Assembly: GCF_016863475.1 (NCBI RefSeq)
Contig: NZ_BOOY01000008.1
Coordinates: 186,001 to 250,000 of the forward strand
DNA length: 64,000 nt
Direction: 5' to 3'
Source: Spirilliplanes yamanashiensis
GTDB lineage: Bacteria; Actinomycetota; Actinomycetes; Mycobacteriales; Micromonosporaceae
Shown: positions 18,239-26,356 of the stretch, one piece after another
Layout of the letters: the number at the start of each line of letters is the position of its first letter
How positions within the stretch are numbered: position 1 is the stretch's first letter
Program-made: the position numbers and the translations under genes
The notes under the pieces: generated by a model
The model's input: only the letters and a program-made list of their open reading frames with translations
Databases searched by the model: none
What the model was told of the DNA's origin: nothing

Positions 18239-19864
18239 CATCTCCTCGAAGGTGTCGGTCAGGCGCCCGTCCGGACCGAGCGCGGTGAGCAGGTGGCCAC
18301 GCCAGTCGTCGTCGGCGGCCGGGAAGTCGTCGCGCCAGTGGCAGCCGCGGGTCTCGCGCCGCTCGGTGGCCGACAGCACCAGTGTGGCGGCGACGGTGAG
18401 CAGGTTGGTGGCCTCCCACGCGTCGACGCGCGGGGCGCCGCGGGTGCCGGCCAGCTCGGTGAGCGCCTCGGCGGTGCCGGCCAGCGAGGACGCCGAGCGC
18501 AGCACGCCCGCGCCGGCGGTCATCGCGGCCTGCAGGCCGGGCCGCACGGCGGGGTCCACGACCCACGCGGGGCCGGGCGCCGGGGCCGGGGTGGCCTGCT
18601 CGGGCAGGCCGGCGGCGATGTCGTCGGCGATCCGGCGGGCGAACACCAGGCCCTCCAGCAGGGAGTTGCTGGCCAGCCGGTTCGCGCCGTGCACGCCGGT
18701 GCAGGCGACCTCGCCGCACGCGTACAGGCCGGGGATAGAGGTGCGGCCCGCCAGGTCGGTGCGGACGCCGCCGGAGGCGTAGTGCGCGGCCGGGGCGACC
18801 GGGATCAGGTCGGTGACCGGGTCGATGCCGGCGGCCCGGCAGGACGCCAGGATCGTCGGGAAGCGGCCCTCCAGGAACTCCTTGCCGAGGTGCCGGGCGT
18901 CCAGGTGGACGTGGTCGGCGCCGGTGGCGCGCAGCACCCGGTGGATGCCCTTGGCGACGACGTCGCGGGGGGCCAGCTCGGCGAGCTCGTGCTTGCCGAC
19001 CATGAACCGCTTGCCGTCGCCGTCGACCAGGTGGGCGCCCTCGCCGCGCAGCGCCTCGGAGATGAGCGGCCGCTGCACGGACGTCACCGACGACGTGACG
19101 AACGACGTCGGGTGGAACTGCACGAACTCGACGTCGGTGACGGTGGCGCCGGCGCGCAGCGCGAGCGCGACGCCGTCGCCCGTGGACACCGCCGGGTTGG
19201 TGGTGGACGAGTAGATCTGACCCATGCCGCCGGTGGCCAGCACGACGGCGCGGGCGAGGATCGCGCCGACGCCGTCCTCGGAGCCCTCGCCGAGCACGTG
19301 CAGCGTGATGCCGCAGGCCCGGCCGTCGCGGGCGCGCAGCAGGTCCAGCACCAGGGCGTGCTCGACGCGGCGGATCCACGGGTCGCGGCGCACCGCCTCG
19401 TGCAGCGCGCGCTGCACCTCCGCGCCGGTGGCGTCGCCGCCGGCGTGCACGATGCGGTTGGCGTGGTGGCCGCCCTCGCGGGTGAGCATCAGCGAGCCGT
19501 CGGGGTTGCGGTCGAACGCGGCGCCGAGCCGGATCAGCTCGCGCACCCGGGCGGGCCCCTCCTCGACGAGCACCCGCACGGCGGCCGGGTCGCACAGCCC
19601 GACCCCGGCGATCTCGGTGTCGGCGGCGTGCGCGGCGGGGGTGTCCAGCGGGTCGAGCACGGCGGCGATGCCGCCCTGCGCCCACCGGGTGGAGCCGTCG
19701 TCGATGTTGACCTTGGTGACGACCGTGACGTGCAGGCCGGCCTCGCGCAGGTGCAGCGCGGCCGTCAGGCCGGCGACGCCGGACCCGACGACGAGCACGT
19801 CGGTGGTCTCGGTCCAGCCGGGTTCGGGGGCCGCCAGGCGGCGCGGCAGCGCAGGGTTCGCCAT
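18233..19864 (-). CDS. nadB: L-aspartate oxidase
   Basis: 543 aa FAD enzyme making iminoaspartate for quinolinate synthesis. FAD-binding DVLVVGSGVAGLTAALHL is at the N-terminus; TRWAQGGIAAVLDPLD, HANRIVHAGGDATG and the C-terminal YACGEVACTGVHGANRLASN are family hallmarks. ATG 19864 is chosen over GTG 19870. The end is unusual: the TGA stop (18233-18235) and the third base of the last Ala codon belong to the terminal TCAA of the inserted IS element, so the present stop codon is supplied by the element. The last residues, DTFEEMA, may differ slightly from the ancestral protein. No nadA is in the window. Confidence 0.95.
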   Translation of the reverse strand: MANPALPRRLAAPEPGWTETTDVLVVGSGVAGLTAALHLREAGLHVTVVTKVNIDDGSTRWAQGGIAAVLDPLDTPAAHAADTEIAGVGLCDPAAVRVLVEEGPARVRELIRLGAAFDRNPDGSLMLTREGGHHANRIVHAGGDATGAEVQRALHEAVRRDPWIRRVEHALVLDLLRARDGRACGITLHVLGEGSEDGVGAILARAVVLATGGMGQIYSSTTNPAVSTGDGVALALRAGATVTDVEFVQFHPTSFVTSSVTSVQRPLISEALRGEGAHLVDGDGKRFMVGKHELAELAPRDVVAKGIHRVLRATGADHVHLDARHLGKEFLEGRFPTILASCRAAGIDPVTDLIPVAPAAHYASGGVRTDLAGRTSIPGLYACGEVACTGVHGANRLASNSLLEGLVFARRIADDIAAGLPEQATPAPAPGPAWVVDPAVRPGLQAAMTAGAGVLRSASSLAGTAEALTELAGTRGAPRVDAWEATNLLTVAATLVLSATERRETRGCHWRDDFPAADDDWRGHLLTALGPDGRLTDTFEEMA

Positions 19865-19916
19865 GGGCACCAGTCAACCGCGCCCCGGGTACGCGTGTCC
19901 CGAAACGTGTGCGTCA

Positions 19917-20825
19917 TTACTCGTACTGGATGGGCAGGGCCTTGTCGCCGCCGCCCTTGACGGACGCGGTCAGGTCGGCGCCCGCCACCCACAGGTAGCA
20001 GCGCACGCCGCGGTCGCCGTCGGCCCAGACGTCCTCGCCGCCGGGCAGCGACACGACGCCCGTGCGGAACTCCAGGTTCTTGTCGTTGGGCACGCCCGCG
20101 TAGGCGGCGATGAGCCCGCGGCACCCGGCGTGGAACGGCGCCCACTGCGTGCCTCCCGTGGGGTACGGCAGCTCGCCGGCCTTCCACACCCCCACGAACT
20201 CGGCGTTGTGGCTGGTGGTGCAGGAGCGGGCGGGCATGGTGTCGATGGCCCCGGCGGCGTCGAGCTGCACCGCGTAGCAGGTCAGCCGCAGCGGCGACGC
20301 CTGGTCGGTGAGCGCGCTGCGCAGGGTGCCGGTGCGGTTGACCAGGTCGCCGTCGTCCTCGATCGACGACACCTCGACCAGGTCGCAGCGGTACCAGCGG
20401 GCGCCGCCGGTCCACGCGGCCGGCGACGGCTGCACGACCCCGAGCCACAGCCGGGCGGTGCGCCAGTCGCCGCCGACGTGGGCCACGGCCTTGGCGTCGC
20501 AGTCGGTGTACGCGGCCTTCGCGCCGGGGCTGCCCTGGGCGGGCGGGGCGGCGGCCGTGGCGGGGGCGCCGGTGAACGTGCCGACGGCGACGGTCTCGGT
20601 GCGGTGCGGCTCGTCGCAGTCGACCTGCTCGTAGGCGTCGCGGAAGCCGACGTCGCTGAACGCGGCGGCGTGGCAGGTGTCGGCGGGCGGCACGAAGCCG
20701 GTGGGCGCGGCGACGGCCGGCCAGTTGTCGGTGAGGTCGCCGTCGACGCCGCCCGGGGCACCGCAGCCGGTCATCAGGGCGGCCGTCAGGACGGCCGCCA
20801 CGGCCGCCGCGCCGGTCCGCCGCAT
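19917..20825 (-). CDS. Septum-formation family lipoprotein
   Basis: 302 aa. A signal peptide MRRTGAAAVAAVLTAALMTGC ends in a lipobox with the lipid-anchored Cys at residue 21. The mature part contains paired Cys-rich segments (VDCDEPHRTETVAVG and a second half with SCTTSHNAEFVGVW and CRGLIAAYAG), the pattern of the septum formation (Septum_form) domain found in duplicate in actinobacterial lipoproteins; two repeats are visible. Function at the division septum is only inferred from the family name. It lies between panD and nadB in the same direction, with its own likely promoter. Confidence 0.75.
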   Translation of the reverse strand: MRRTGAAAVAAVLTAALMTGCGAPGGVDGDLTDNWPAVAAPTGFVPPADTCHAAAFSDVGFRDAYEQVDCDEPHRTETVAVGTFTGAPATAAAPPAQGSPGAKAAYTDCDAKAVAHVGGDWRTARLWLGVVQPSPAAWTGGARWYRCDLVEVSSIEDDGDLVNRTGTLRSALTDQASPLRLTCYAVQLDAAGAIDTMPARSCTTSHNAEFVGVWKAGELPYPTGGTQWAPFHAGCRGLIAAYAGVPNDKNLEFRTGVVSLPGGEDVWADGDRGVRCYLWVAGADLTASVKGGGDKALPIQYE

Positions 20826-20862
20826 GACCGCACCCCCGAGCGGCTAGATGTCCGTTATGTCG

Positions 20863-20868
20863 AATATA
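20863..20868 (-). promoter_or_regulatory. Candidate -10 of the septum-formation lipoprotein gene
   Basis: TATATT on the minus strand, about 38 bp before the ATG at 20825, in the centre of the short palindrome GTCG-AATATA-CGAC (20859-20872). No convincing -35. Confidence 0.35.
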
Positions 20869-20901
20869 CGACGCGGCGGACGCCCGGCACCTCGGAAACC
20901 G

Positions 20902-21330
20902 TCAGACCCCCGCGACGGTCAGGTCGCCCCGGACCAGGTCACCGGCCATGCCGGGCACCGCACCGGCCGGGTCGGTGCCCAGCTCGATGACCCGGTTGTC
21001 CGCGTCGACGTGCACCACCGCCGGCTTGTACGCCCGCGCCTCGGCCGTGTCCATCTGCGCGTACGAGATGAGGATGACCAGGTCGCCCGGGTGCACCAGG
21101 TGCGCGGCGGCGCCGTTGATGCCGATGACGCCGGAGCCGCGCTCACCCGGGATCACGTACGTCTCCAGCCGGGCGCCGTTCGTCACGTCGACGATGGCCA
21201 CCTGCTCGCCCGGGATCAGGTCGGCCGCGTCCAGCAGGTCCTGGTCGACGGTGACCGAGCCGACGTAGTGCAGGTCGGCCTGCGTGACGGTGGCCCGGTG
21301 GATCTTCGACTTCAGCATGGTGCGCAACAT
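20902..21330 (-). CDS. panD: Aspartate 1-decarboxylase
   Basis: 142 aa. It makes beta-alanine for pantothenate. The enzyme self-cleaves between Gly24 and Ser25; the site is present in [11 protein letters not shown], producing the pyruvoyl Ser25. [15 protein letters not shown] and the [19 protein letters not shown] segment are typical. The C-terminus extends beyond the E. coli enzyme, as in other actinobacteria. It starts 11 bp after the panC stop in transcription order, so the two are co-transcribed. Confidence 0.97.
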   Translation of the reverse strand: MLRTMLKSKIHRATVTQADLHYVGSVTVDQDLLDAADLIPGEQVAIVDVTNGARLETYVIPGERGSGVIGINGAAAHLVHPGDLVILISYAQMDTAEARAYKPAVVHVDADNRVIELGTDPAGAVPGMAGDLVRGDLTVAGV

Positions 21331-21341
21331 GGCGAACTCCT

Positions 21342-22169
21342 TCAGGCCAGCTCGAGCGGCAGGTTGTCGATGAGGCGGGTGGTGCCGACCCGGGCGGCGA
21401 CCAGGATCCGGGCCTTGCCGGCCCGCGGGGCGGGCCCCAGGTCGGGGTCGGTCAGCACGAGGTAGTCCAGCTCGGCCCCGCCGCCCTCGGCGAAGCGCTT
21501 GTGCGCGGCGGCCAGCGCGGCCTCCGGGCCCTCGCCGCCCGCGGCGGCCGCCGCCCGCAGCGCCGCCGACAGGGTCAGCGCGGCGCGCCGCTCGGCGGCG
21601 TCCAGGTAGCGGTTGCGGCTGGACAGCGCCAGCCCGTCCGGCTCCCGCACGGTCGGCACCCCGACGATCTCCACGCCCAGCTCCAGGTCGCGGACCATCC
21701 GGCGGACCATCGCCAGCTGCTGGTAGTCCTTCTCGCCGAAGTACGCCAGGTCGGCGCGGGTCAGGTTGAGCAGCTTCAGCACCACCGTCAGCACGCCGTG
21801 GAAGAAGCCGGGGCGACTGGCGCCCTCCAGGATCTCGCCCAGCGGGCCGGGCACCACGCTGACCTGCGGGTCACCCTCGGGGTACATCTCCTCGCGGGCG
21901 GGCGCGAACACCAGGTCGACCCCCTCCGCCTCGCAGATGTCCAGGTCCGCGGCGAACGTGCGCGGGTACCGGTCGAAGTCCTCGTTCGGACCGAACTGCA
22001 GCGGGTTGACGAAGATCGTGGCGATCACGTGGTCGGCGTGCCGGCGGGCGGCGCGCAGCAGCTCGCGGTGGCCCTCGTGCAGGGCGCCCATCGTCATGAC
22101 GACCGCCACCGCGCCCGTCCAGTCGGCGCGGTGCTCCCGCAGGTCTTCGCGCGTGTCGAGGACGATCAT
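21342..22169 (-). CDS. panC: Pantothenate synthetase (pantoate-beta-alanine ligase)
   Basis: 275 aa. It joins pantoate and beta-alanine with ATP. The HxGH nucleotide-binding motif is in [57 protein letters not shown] and [15 protein letters not shown] are the other conserved blocks. ATG 22169 overlaps the stop of the DUF2520 gene (ATGA). Operon order is DUF2520-panC-panD as in M. tuberculosis Rv3603c-Rv3601c. Confidence 0.97.
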   Translation of the reverse strand: MIVLDTREDLREHRADWTGAVAVVMTMGALHEGHRELLRAARRHADHVIATIFVNPLQFGPNEDFDRYPRTFAADLDICEAEGVDLVFAPAREEMYPEGDPQVSVVPGPLGEILEGASRPGFFHGVLTVVLKLLNLTRADLAYFGEKDYQQLAMVRRMVRDLELGVEIVGVPTVREPDGLALSSRNRYLDAAERRAALTLSAALRAAAAAGGEGPEAALAAAHKRFAEGGGAELDYLVLTDPDLGPAPRAGKARILVAARVGTTRLIDNLPLELA

Positions 22170-22912
22170 GCGAGCACAGCCTCCATGGTCGTGATCCTGC
22201 CCGCCCGCTCGGCGGTGCGGCGGGCCAGCGCGCGGTACGCGGGCGTCAGGTCGGCGGGCAGCGCCGCCAGGTGCCGGGCGACCGTGCCGGCGTCGCCCCG
22301 GGCGACCGGCCCGGTCAGCGCGCGGTCGCCCACGGCCAGCACGTTGTCCAGCGCCGCGGTCAGCAGCGGGCGCAGCACGGCGGCCGGGTCGCCGACGCCC
22401 GCGGCGCGCAGCGCGTCCGCGGCGTCGTTGACGAGCGTGACCAGGTGGTTCGCGCCGTGCGCCAGCGCCGCGTGGTAGAGCGGGCGGGCCTCGTCGGCGA
22501 TCCACTCCGGCACGCCGCCCAGGTCGGCGACCAGCCGGGCGGCCAGGTCGCGATCGCGGTCGCGGGCCGTCACGCCCCACCGGATGCCGCGCAGCCGCGC
22601 GACGTCCGCCGGTGTGCCGGTGAAGGTCATCGCCGGGTGCAGCGCCAGCCCCACGCCGTCCTTGAGCCCGTGCGCGCCCGAGGTGTGCGCCACCGCCCGG
22701 CCCGCGCGCGGCGCCAGGTCCGCGACGACCGCGTCGAGGGCGTCGTCGGGGACGGCGATCAGCAGCAGGTCGGCCTCGGCGGCCAGCACGGCGGCCCGGC
22801 CCGCGCGGCCGGAGGCGGCCACGACGTGGTGCCCGGCGGCCGCCAGGGCGGCGCCGAGCGCGGACCCGACGCGGCCCGCGCCGAGCACCGCGACGCGCAG
22901 CGGTGCGCTCAT
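22166..22912 (-). CDS. Rossmann-like DUF2520 oxidoreductase family protein
   Basis: 248 aa. An NAD(P)-binding Rossmann motif starts the protein, [20 protein letters not shown], followed by [19 protein letters not shown] and HTSGAHGL. The C-terminal helical part with [20 protein letters not shown] matches DUF2520, related in fold to ketopantoate reductase and F420-dependent NADP reductase. Its constant place upstream of panC and coupling by ATGA suggest a role in pantothenate synthesis, possibly ketopantoate reduction, but this is inference; the family is uncharacterised. Confidence 0.82.
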   Translation of the reverse strand: MSAPLRVAVLGAGRVGSALGAALAAAGHHVVAASGRAGRAAVLAAEADLLLIAVPDDALDAVVADLAPRAGRAVAHTSGAHGLKDGVGLALHPAMTFTGTPADVARLRGIRWGVTARDRDRDLAARLVADLGGVPEWIADEARPLYHAALAHGANHLVTLVNDAADALRAAGVGDPAAVLRPLLTAALDNVLAVGDRALTGPVARGDAGTVARHLAALPADLTPAYRALARRTAERAGRITTMEAVLA

Positions 22913-22999
22913 GGTCTGATCCAGTCCTCAGAACGTAGGTACCGGTCGACCGCAAGTATGCGCCCTGGACCTTGGCCCGCTACGGGACTGTGAACTGCT

Positions 23000-24184
23000 T
23001 CACGCCCGCCACAGGAAGCCCGCGTCGACGAACTCGAAGTTGGTCGCCGGGCGGTCGCCGTCCGGCGTCTCCCGCCCGTCGTGCACCACCAGCAGGCCGC
23101 CCGGGAAGCCCGGCAGCGGGGTCGCCGTCACGGCCGCGCCGTCGCACTCCTGCGAGCCGTCCGCCCGCGCGCCCGCCACCACCGCGAACCGCCCCAGCGG
23201 CCGGTTCGAGCGCCGGTCGTACGTGTAGAAGGTGTCGTCGCCCTGGCTGGACACCACGAGCGTGTTCCGGGCGATCGTCAGCCCCTCGACGTCCGCGGCG
23301 ATCCGGCCGCCGAAGCCGGGGTCGCGGGAGTGGTCGACGACGCACTCCTCGGTCGCCTCGTCGTAGGCGGCCGGGACGCCGAACTCGCGGACCCGCTCCA
23401 CGCTCGCCGGCCGCCCCGCGAACCGGCCGCGCGCCACCGGCACCCGCCACAGGCCCACGTCCTCCTGCGCCAGGTACGCCACCCCGCGCGCCGCGTCCAC
23501 CACCGTGCCCTCGACCTGCGGGCCGTCGCCCGGGTCCGCGCACGGCGCCCAGGCCGTGCCGTCGGGCAGCCGGAACGTGGCCGGCAGCGTCAGCCCGTCC
23601 ACCTTCCGGTAGGTCACCGCGCGGCCGCGGTCCAGGATCTCGAAGATGCCCACCTCGGGGGTGCTGCGGCGGCTCACCACCGCGTACAGGCGACGGCCGT
23701 CGCGCCACAGGCCCAGCCCGTACGCCGTGCGCTGCAGCGCCACCTCCGCCTCGTCCGCGCTGAACGCGAACGGCACGCCCGCGGCCGTCACGTCGGCCAG
23801 CCGCGACGTCGCCCGGTCGATCCGGTAGAACCGCAGCTGGTCGCGGCCCCGGTCGGTGACCACCGCCAGGTCGCCCGCCAGGTCCACGTTGTTGAACCGG
23901 CCGCCCGGCGGCACCGCGACCGCCTGCGTCTCCCGCCCGGCCAGGTCGTACACCCGCAGGCCGCCGTTCTTCGCCGTCGCCAGCACCCGGCTGCGCCGCC
24001 GGTCGCCCGGGTGCACCCAGATCGCCGGGTCGTCGGCGTCGGCGTCGCCGCCCGCCTCGTCGTCGTACAGGGCGGGCGTCTCCACCCGCGCCGTGACCTC
24101 GGTGATCCGCCCGCCGGCGGCCACCGCCGGGGTCGCGGTCACCAGCAGCAGGGGTACGGCCAGCAGCACGGTCAGTCGTCGCAT
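23000..24184 (-). CDS. Secreted beta-propeller phytase
   Basis: 394 aa. A signal peptide MRRLTVLLAVPLLLVTATPAVA precedes a six-bladed propeller. Diagnostic segments of the 3-phytase (BPP) family are DADADDPAIWVHPGDRRRSR, GRFNNVDLAGDLAVVTDRG, VEGTVVDAARGVAYLAQEDV and IAADVEGLTIARN, which supply the acidic calcium ligands. It releases phosphate from inositol phosphates outside the cell. It is not part of the pan operon functionally; no phosphate-box motif was recognised upstream. The start codon is 24 bp from the divergent midA start. Confidence 0.85.
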   Translation of the reverse strand: MRRLTVLLAVPLLLVTATPAVAAGGRITEVTARVETPALYDDEAGGDADADDPAIWVHPGDRRRSRVLATAKNGGLRVYDLAGRETQAVAVPPGGRFNNVDLAGDLAVVTDRGRDQLRFYRIDRATSRLADVTAAGVPFAFSADEAEVALQRTAYGLGLWRDGRRLYAVVSRRSTPEVGIFEILDRGRAVTYRKVDGLTLPATFRLPDGTAWAPCADPGDGPQVEGTVVDAARGVAYLAQEDVGLWRVPVARGRFAGRPASVERVREFGVPAAYDEATEECVVDHSRDPGFGGRIAADVEGLTIARNTLVVSSQGDDTFYTYDRRSNRPLGRFAVVAGARADGSQECDGAAVTATPLPGFPGGLLVVHDGRETPDGDRPATNFEFVDAGFLWRA

Positions 24185-24208
24185 GCCCCGCACCGTAGGG
24201 TGTGCCCG

Positions 24209-25213
24209 GTGACGGCGGCTGAACGTGACGTGAACGGGTGGCGGGCCGCGATGGACGCGGCGCTCTACGGCCCCGGCGGCTTCTTCGTCGGCCCGGCCGG
24301 ACCCCGCGACCACTTCCGCACGAGCGTCCACGCGTCGCCGCTGTTCGCCGGCGCGATCCTGCGGCTGCTGCACGCCGTCGACGCCGCCCTCGGCCACCCC
24401 CGCCCCTTCGACGTCGTCGACGTCGGCGCCGGCCGCGGCGAACTGCTCGCCGCGCTCGCCGGCCACCTGCCCGACCCGCGCTTCAGGTTCACCGCCGTCG
24501 AACGGGCGCCCCGCCCCGCCGGCCTCGACCCCCGCGTCGGCTGGGCCGCCGAGCCGCCGCCCGGGCGCACCGGCCTGCTGCTCGCCACCGAGTGGCTCGA
24601 CAACGTGCCGCTCGACGTGGCCGCCGTCGCCGCCGACGGCACCGTCCACCTCGTCGGCGTCGCCCCCGACGGCACCGAGCGCCCCGCCGGGCCGCCGTCG
24701 GCCGCCGACCTGGCCTGGCTGCGCGACTGGTGGCCCCTCGACGGCGCCCCGCCCGGCGCCCGCGCCGAGATCGGCCACCCCCGCGACGCCGCCTGGGCCG
24801 CCGCCGTCGCCACCCTCGACCGCGGCGCCGCCCTCGCCGTCGACTACGGACACCACCGCGACACCCGCCCCCGGGCCGGCACCCTCACCGGCTACCGCGC
24901 CGGCCGGCAGGTGCCGCCCGTGCCCGACGGCGGCGCCGACCTCACCGCCCACGTCGCCGTCGACGCCGTCGCCGCCGCGGCCGGGCACCCGTACACCCTG
25001 CTCACGCAGCGCGAGGCGCTGCGGGCCCTCGGCGTCGACGGCGCCCGGCCACCCCTGGCCCTGGCCTCCACGGACCCGGCCGCCTACCTGCGCGCCCTCG
25101 CCGCCGCGGGCGCCGGCGCCGAACTCACCGACCCGGCCGGCCTCGGCGGGCACTGGTGGCTGCTGCACGGCGTCGGCGTCGACCCGGGCCGCGCACTACG
25201 ATGCGCAGGGTGA
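24209..25213 (+). CDS. MidA/NDUFAF7-like SAM-dependent methyltransferase
   Basis: 334 aa. N-terminal [12 protein letters not shown] and [20 protein letters not shown] correspond to the YGPxGYY and TSPEIS-type blocks of the MidA family, followed by the SAM motif [15 protein letters not shown] near residue 70 and [15 protein letters not shown]. Human NDUFAF7 of this family dimethylates an Arg of the complex I 49-kDa subunit, the homologue of NuoD, and the next gene is a nuoD. GTG 24209 is preferred, with TAGGGT (24196-24201) as a -10 that would give a leaderless transcript. The stop overlaps the nuoD start (GTGA). Confidence 0.82.
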   Translation: MTAAERDVNGWRAAMDAALYGPGGFFVGPAGPRDHFRTSVHASPLFAGAILRLLHAVDAALGHPRPFDVVDVGAGRGELLAALAGHLPDPRFRFTAVERAPRPAGLDPRVGWAAEPPPGRTGLLLATEWLDNVPLDVAAVAADGTVHLVGVAPDGTERPAGPPSAADLAWLRDWWPLDGAPPGARAEIGHPRDAAWAAAVATLDRGAALAVDYGHHRDTRPRAGTLTGYRAGRQVPPVPDGGADLTAHVAVDAVAAAAGHPYTLLTQREALRALGVDGARPPLALASTDPAAYLRALAAAGAGAELTDPAGLGGHWWLLHGVGVDPGRALRCAG

Positions 25214-26352
25214 GCGACCTCCGGGAGATGACCGTCGGCACCGGCGCCGGCCTCGACACGGCCGACATGGTGCTGAACATCGGCCCGCAACACCCCTCCA
25301 CCCACGGCGTGCTGCGCCTCAAGCTCATTCTCGACGGCGAACGCGTCGTCGCCTGCGAACCCATCGTCGGCTACATGCACCGCGGCGCCGAGAAACTGTT
25401 CGAGGTCCGCGACTACCGGCAGATCATCGTGCTCGCCAACCGGCACGACTGGCTGAGCGCCTTCTCCAACGAGCTCGGCGTCGTCCTCGCCGTCGAACGG
25501 CTCATGGGCATGGAGGTCCCCGAGCGGGCCGTGTGGCTGCGCACCGCCCTCGCCGAACTCAACCGGGTCCTCAACCACCTGATGTTCCTCGGCTCGTACC
25601 CGCTGGAGATCGGCGCCATCACGCCCATGTTCTACGCGTTCCGCGAGCGCGAGACCCTCCAGGCCGTCATGGAGGAGGTGTCCGGCGGCAGAATCCACTA
25701 CATGTTCAACCGGGTCGGCGGCCTCAAGGAGGAGGTGCCGGCCGGCTGGACCCGCCGCGCCCGCGAGGCCATCGACCTCGTCCGCCGCCGCCTGCCCGAC
25801 CTCGACAACCTCATCCGCCGCAACGAGATCTTCCTCGCCCGCACCGTCGGCGTCGGCGTCCTCACCGCCGAACAGGCCGCCGCGTACGGCGCCTCCGGCC
25901 CCGTCGCCCGCGCCAGCGGCCTCGACATGGACCTGCGCCGCGACGAGCCCTACCTCGCGTACGGCGAACTCGACGTCCCCGTCGTCACCCGCACCACCGG
26001 CGACTGCCACGCCCGCTTCGAGGTCCTCCTCGACCAGGTGTACGCGTCCCTCGACCTGGCCGCCCAGTGCCTCGACCGCGTGGACACCATCGGCGGGCCC
26101 GTCAACGTCCGCCTGCCCAAGGTCGTCAAGGCGCCCGAGGGCCACACGTACGCCTGGACCGAGAACCCGCTCGGCCTCAACGGCTACTACCTGGTGTCGC
26201 GCGGCGAGAAGACCCCGTGGCGGATGAAACTGCGCACCGCCTCCTACGCGAACGTCCAGGCCCTGGCGACCCTCATCCCCGGCTGCCTCGTGCCGGACCT
26301 CATCGCCATCCTGGGCTCGATGTTCTTCGTCGTCGGCGACATCGACAAGTAA
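25210..26352 (+). CDS. Orphan NADH-quinone oxidoreductase subunit D-like protein (NuoD2)
   Basis: 380 aa. Complex I 49-kDa subunit motifs are complete: [67 protein letters not shown] and [12 protein letters not shown]. It lacks the paired CxxC of NiFe hydrogenase large subunits. No other nuo gene is adjacent, so this is a detached copy rather than part of the main nuo operon. Start GTG 25210 overlaps the midA stop; ATG 25201 is an alternative. Stop at 26350-26352 is 4 bp from the convergent stop of the next gene. Confidence 0.9.
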   Translation: MSDLREMTVGTGAGLDTADMVLNIGPQHPSTHGVLRLKLILDGERVVACEPIVGYMHRGAEKLFEVRDYRQIIVLANRHDWLSAFSNELGVVLAVERLMGMEVPERAVWLRTALAELNRVLNHLMFLGSYPLEIGAITPMFYAFRERETLQAVMEEVSGGRIHYMFNRVGGLKEEVPAGWTRRAREAIDLVRRRLPDLDNLIRRNEIFLARTVGVGVLTAEQAAAYGASGPVARASGLDMDLRRDEPYLAYGELDVPVVTRTTGDCHARFEVLLDQVYASLDLAAQCLDRVDTIGGPVNVRLPKVVKAPEGHTYAWTENPLGLNGYYLVSRGEKTPWRMKLRTASYANVQALATLIPGCLVPDLIAILGSMFFVVGDIDK

Positions 26353-26356
26353 CCGC

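Noticed and set aside
20859-20872. LexA (SOS) box upstream of the septum-formation gene
   Set aside because: GTCG-AATATA-CGAC is palindromic but does not fit the actinobacterial CGAAC-N4-GTTCG consensus.
25210-26352. Large subunit of a NiFe hydrogenase
   Set aside because: NuoD and hydrogenase large subunits are homologous, but the metal-binding paired CxxC motifs are absent, while complex I 49-kDa motifs are complete.
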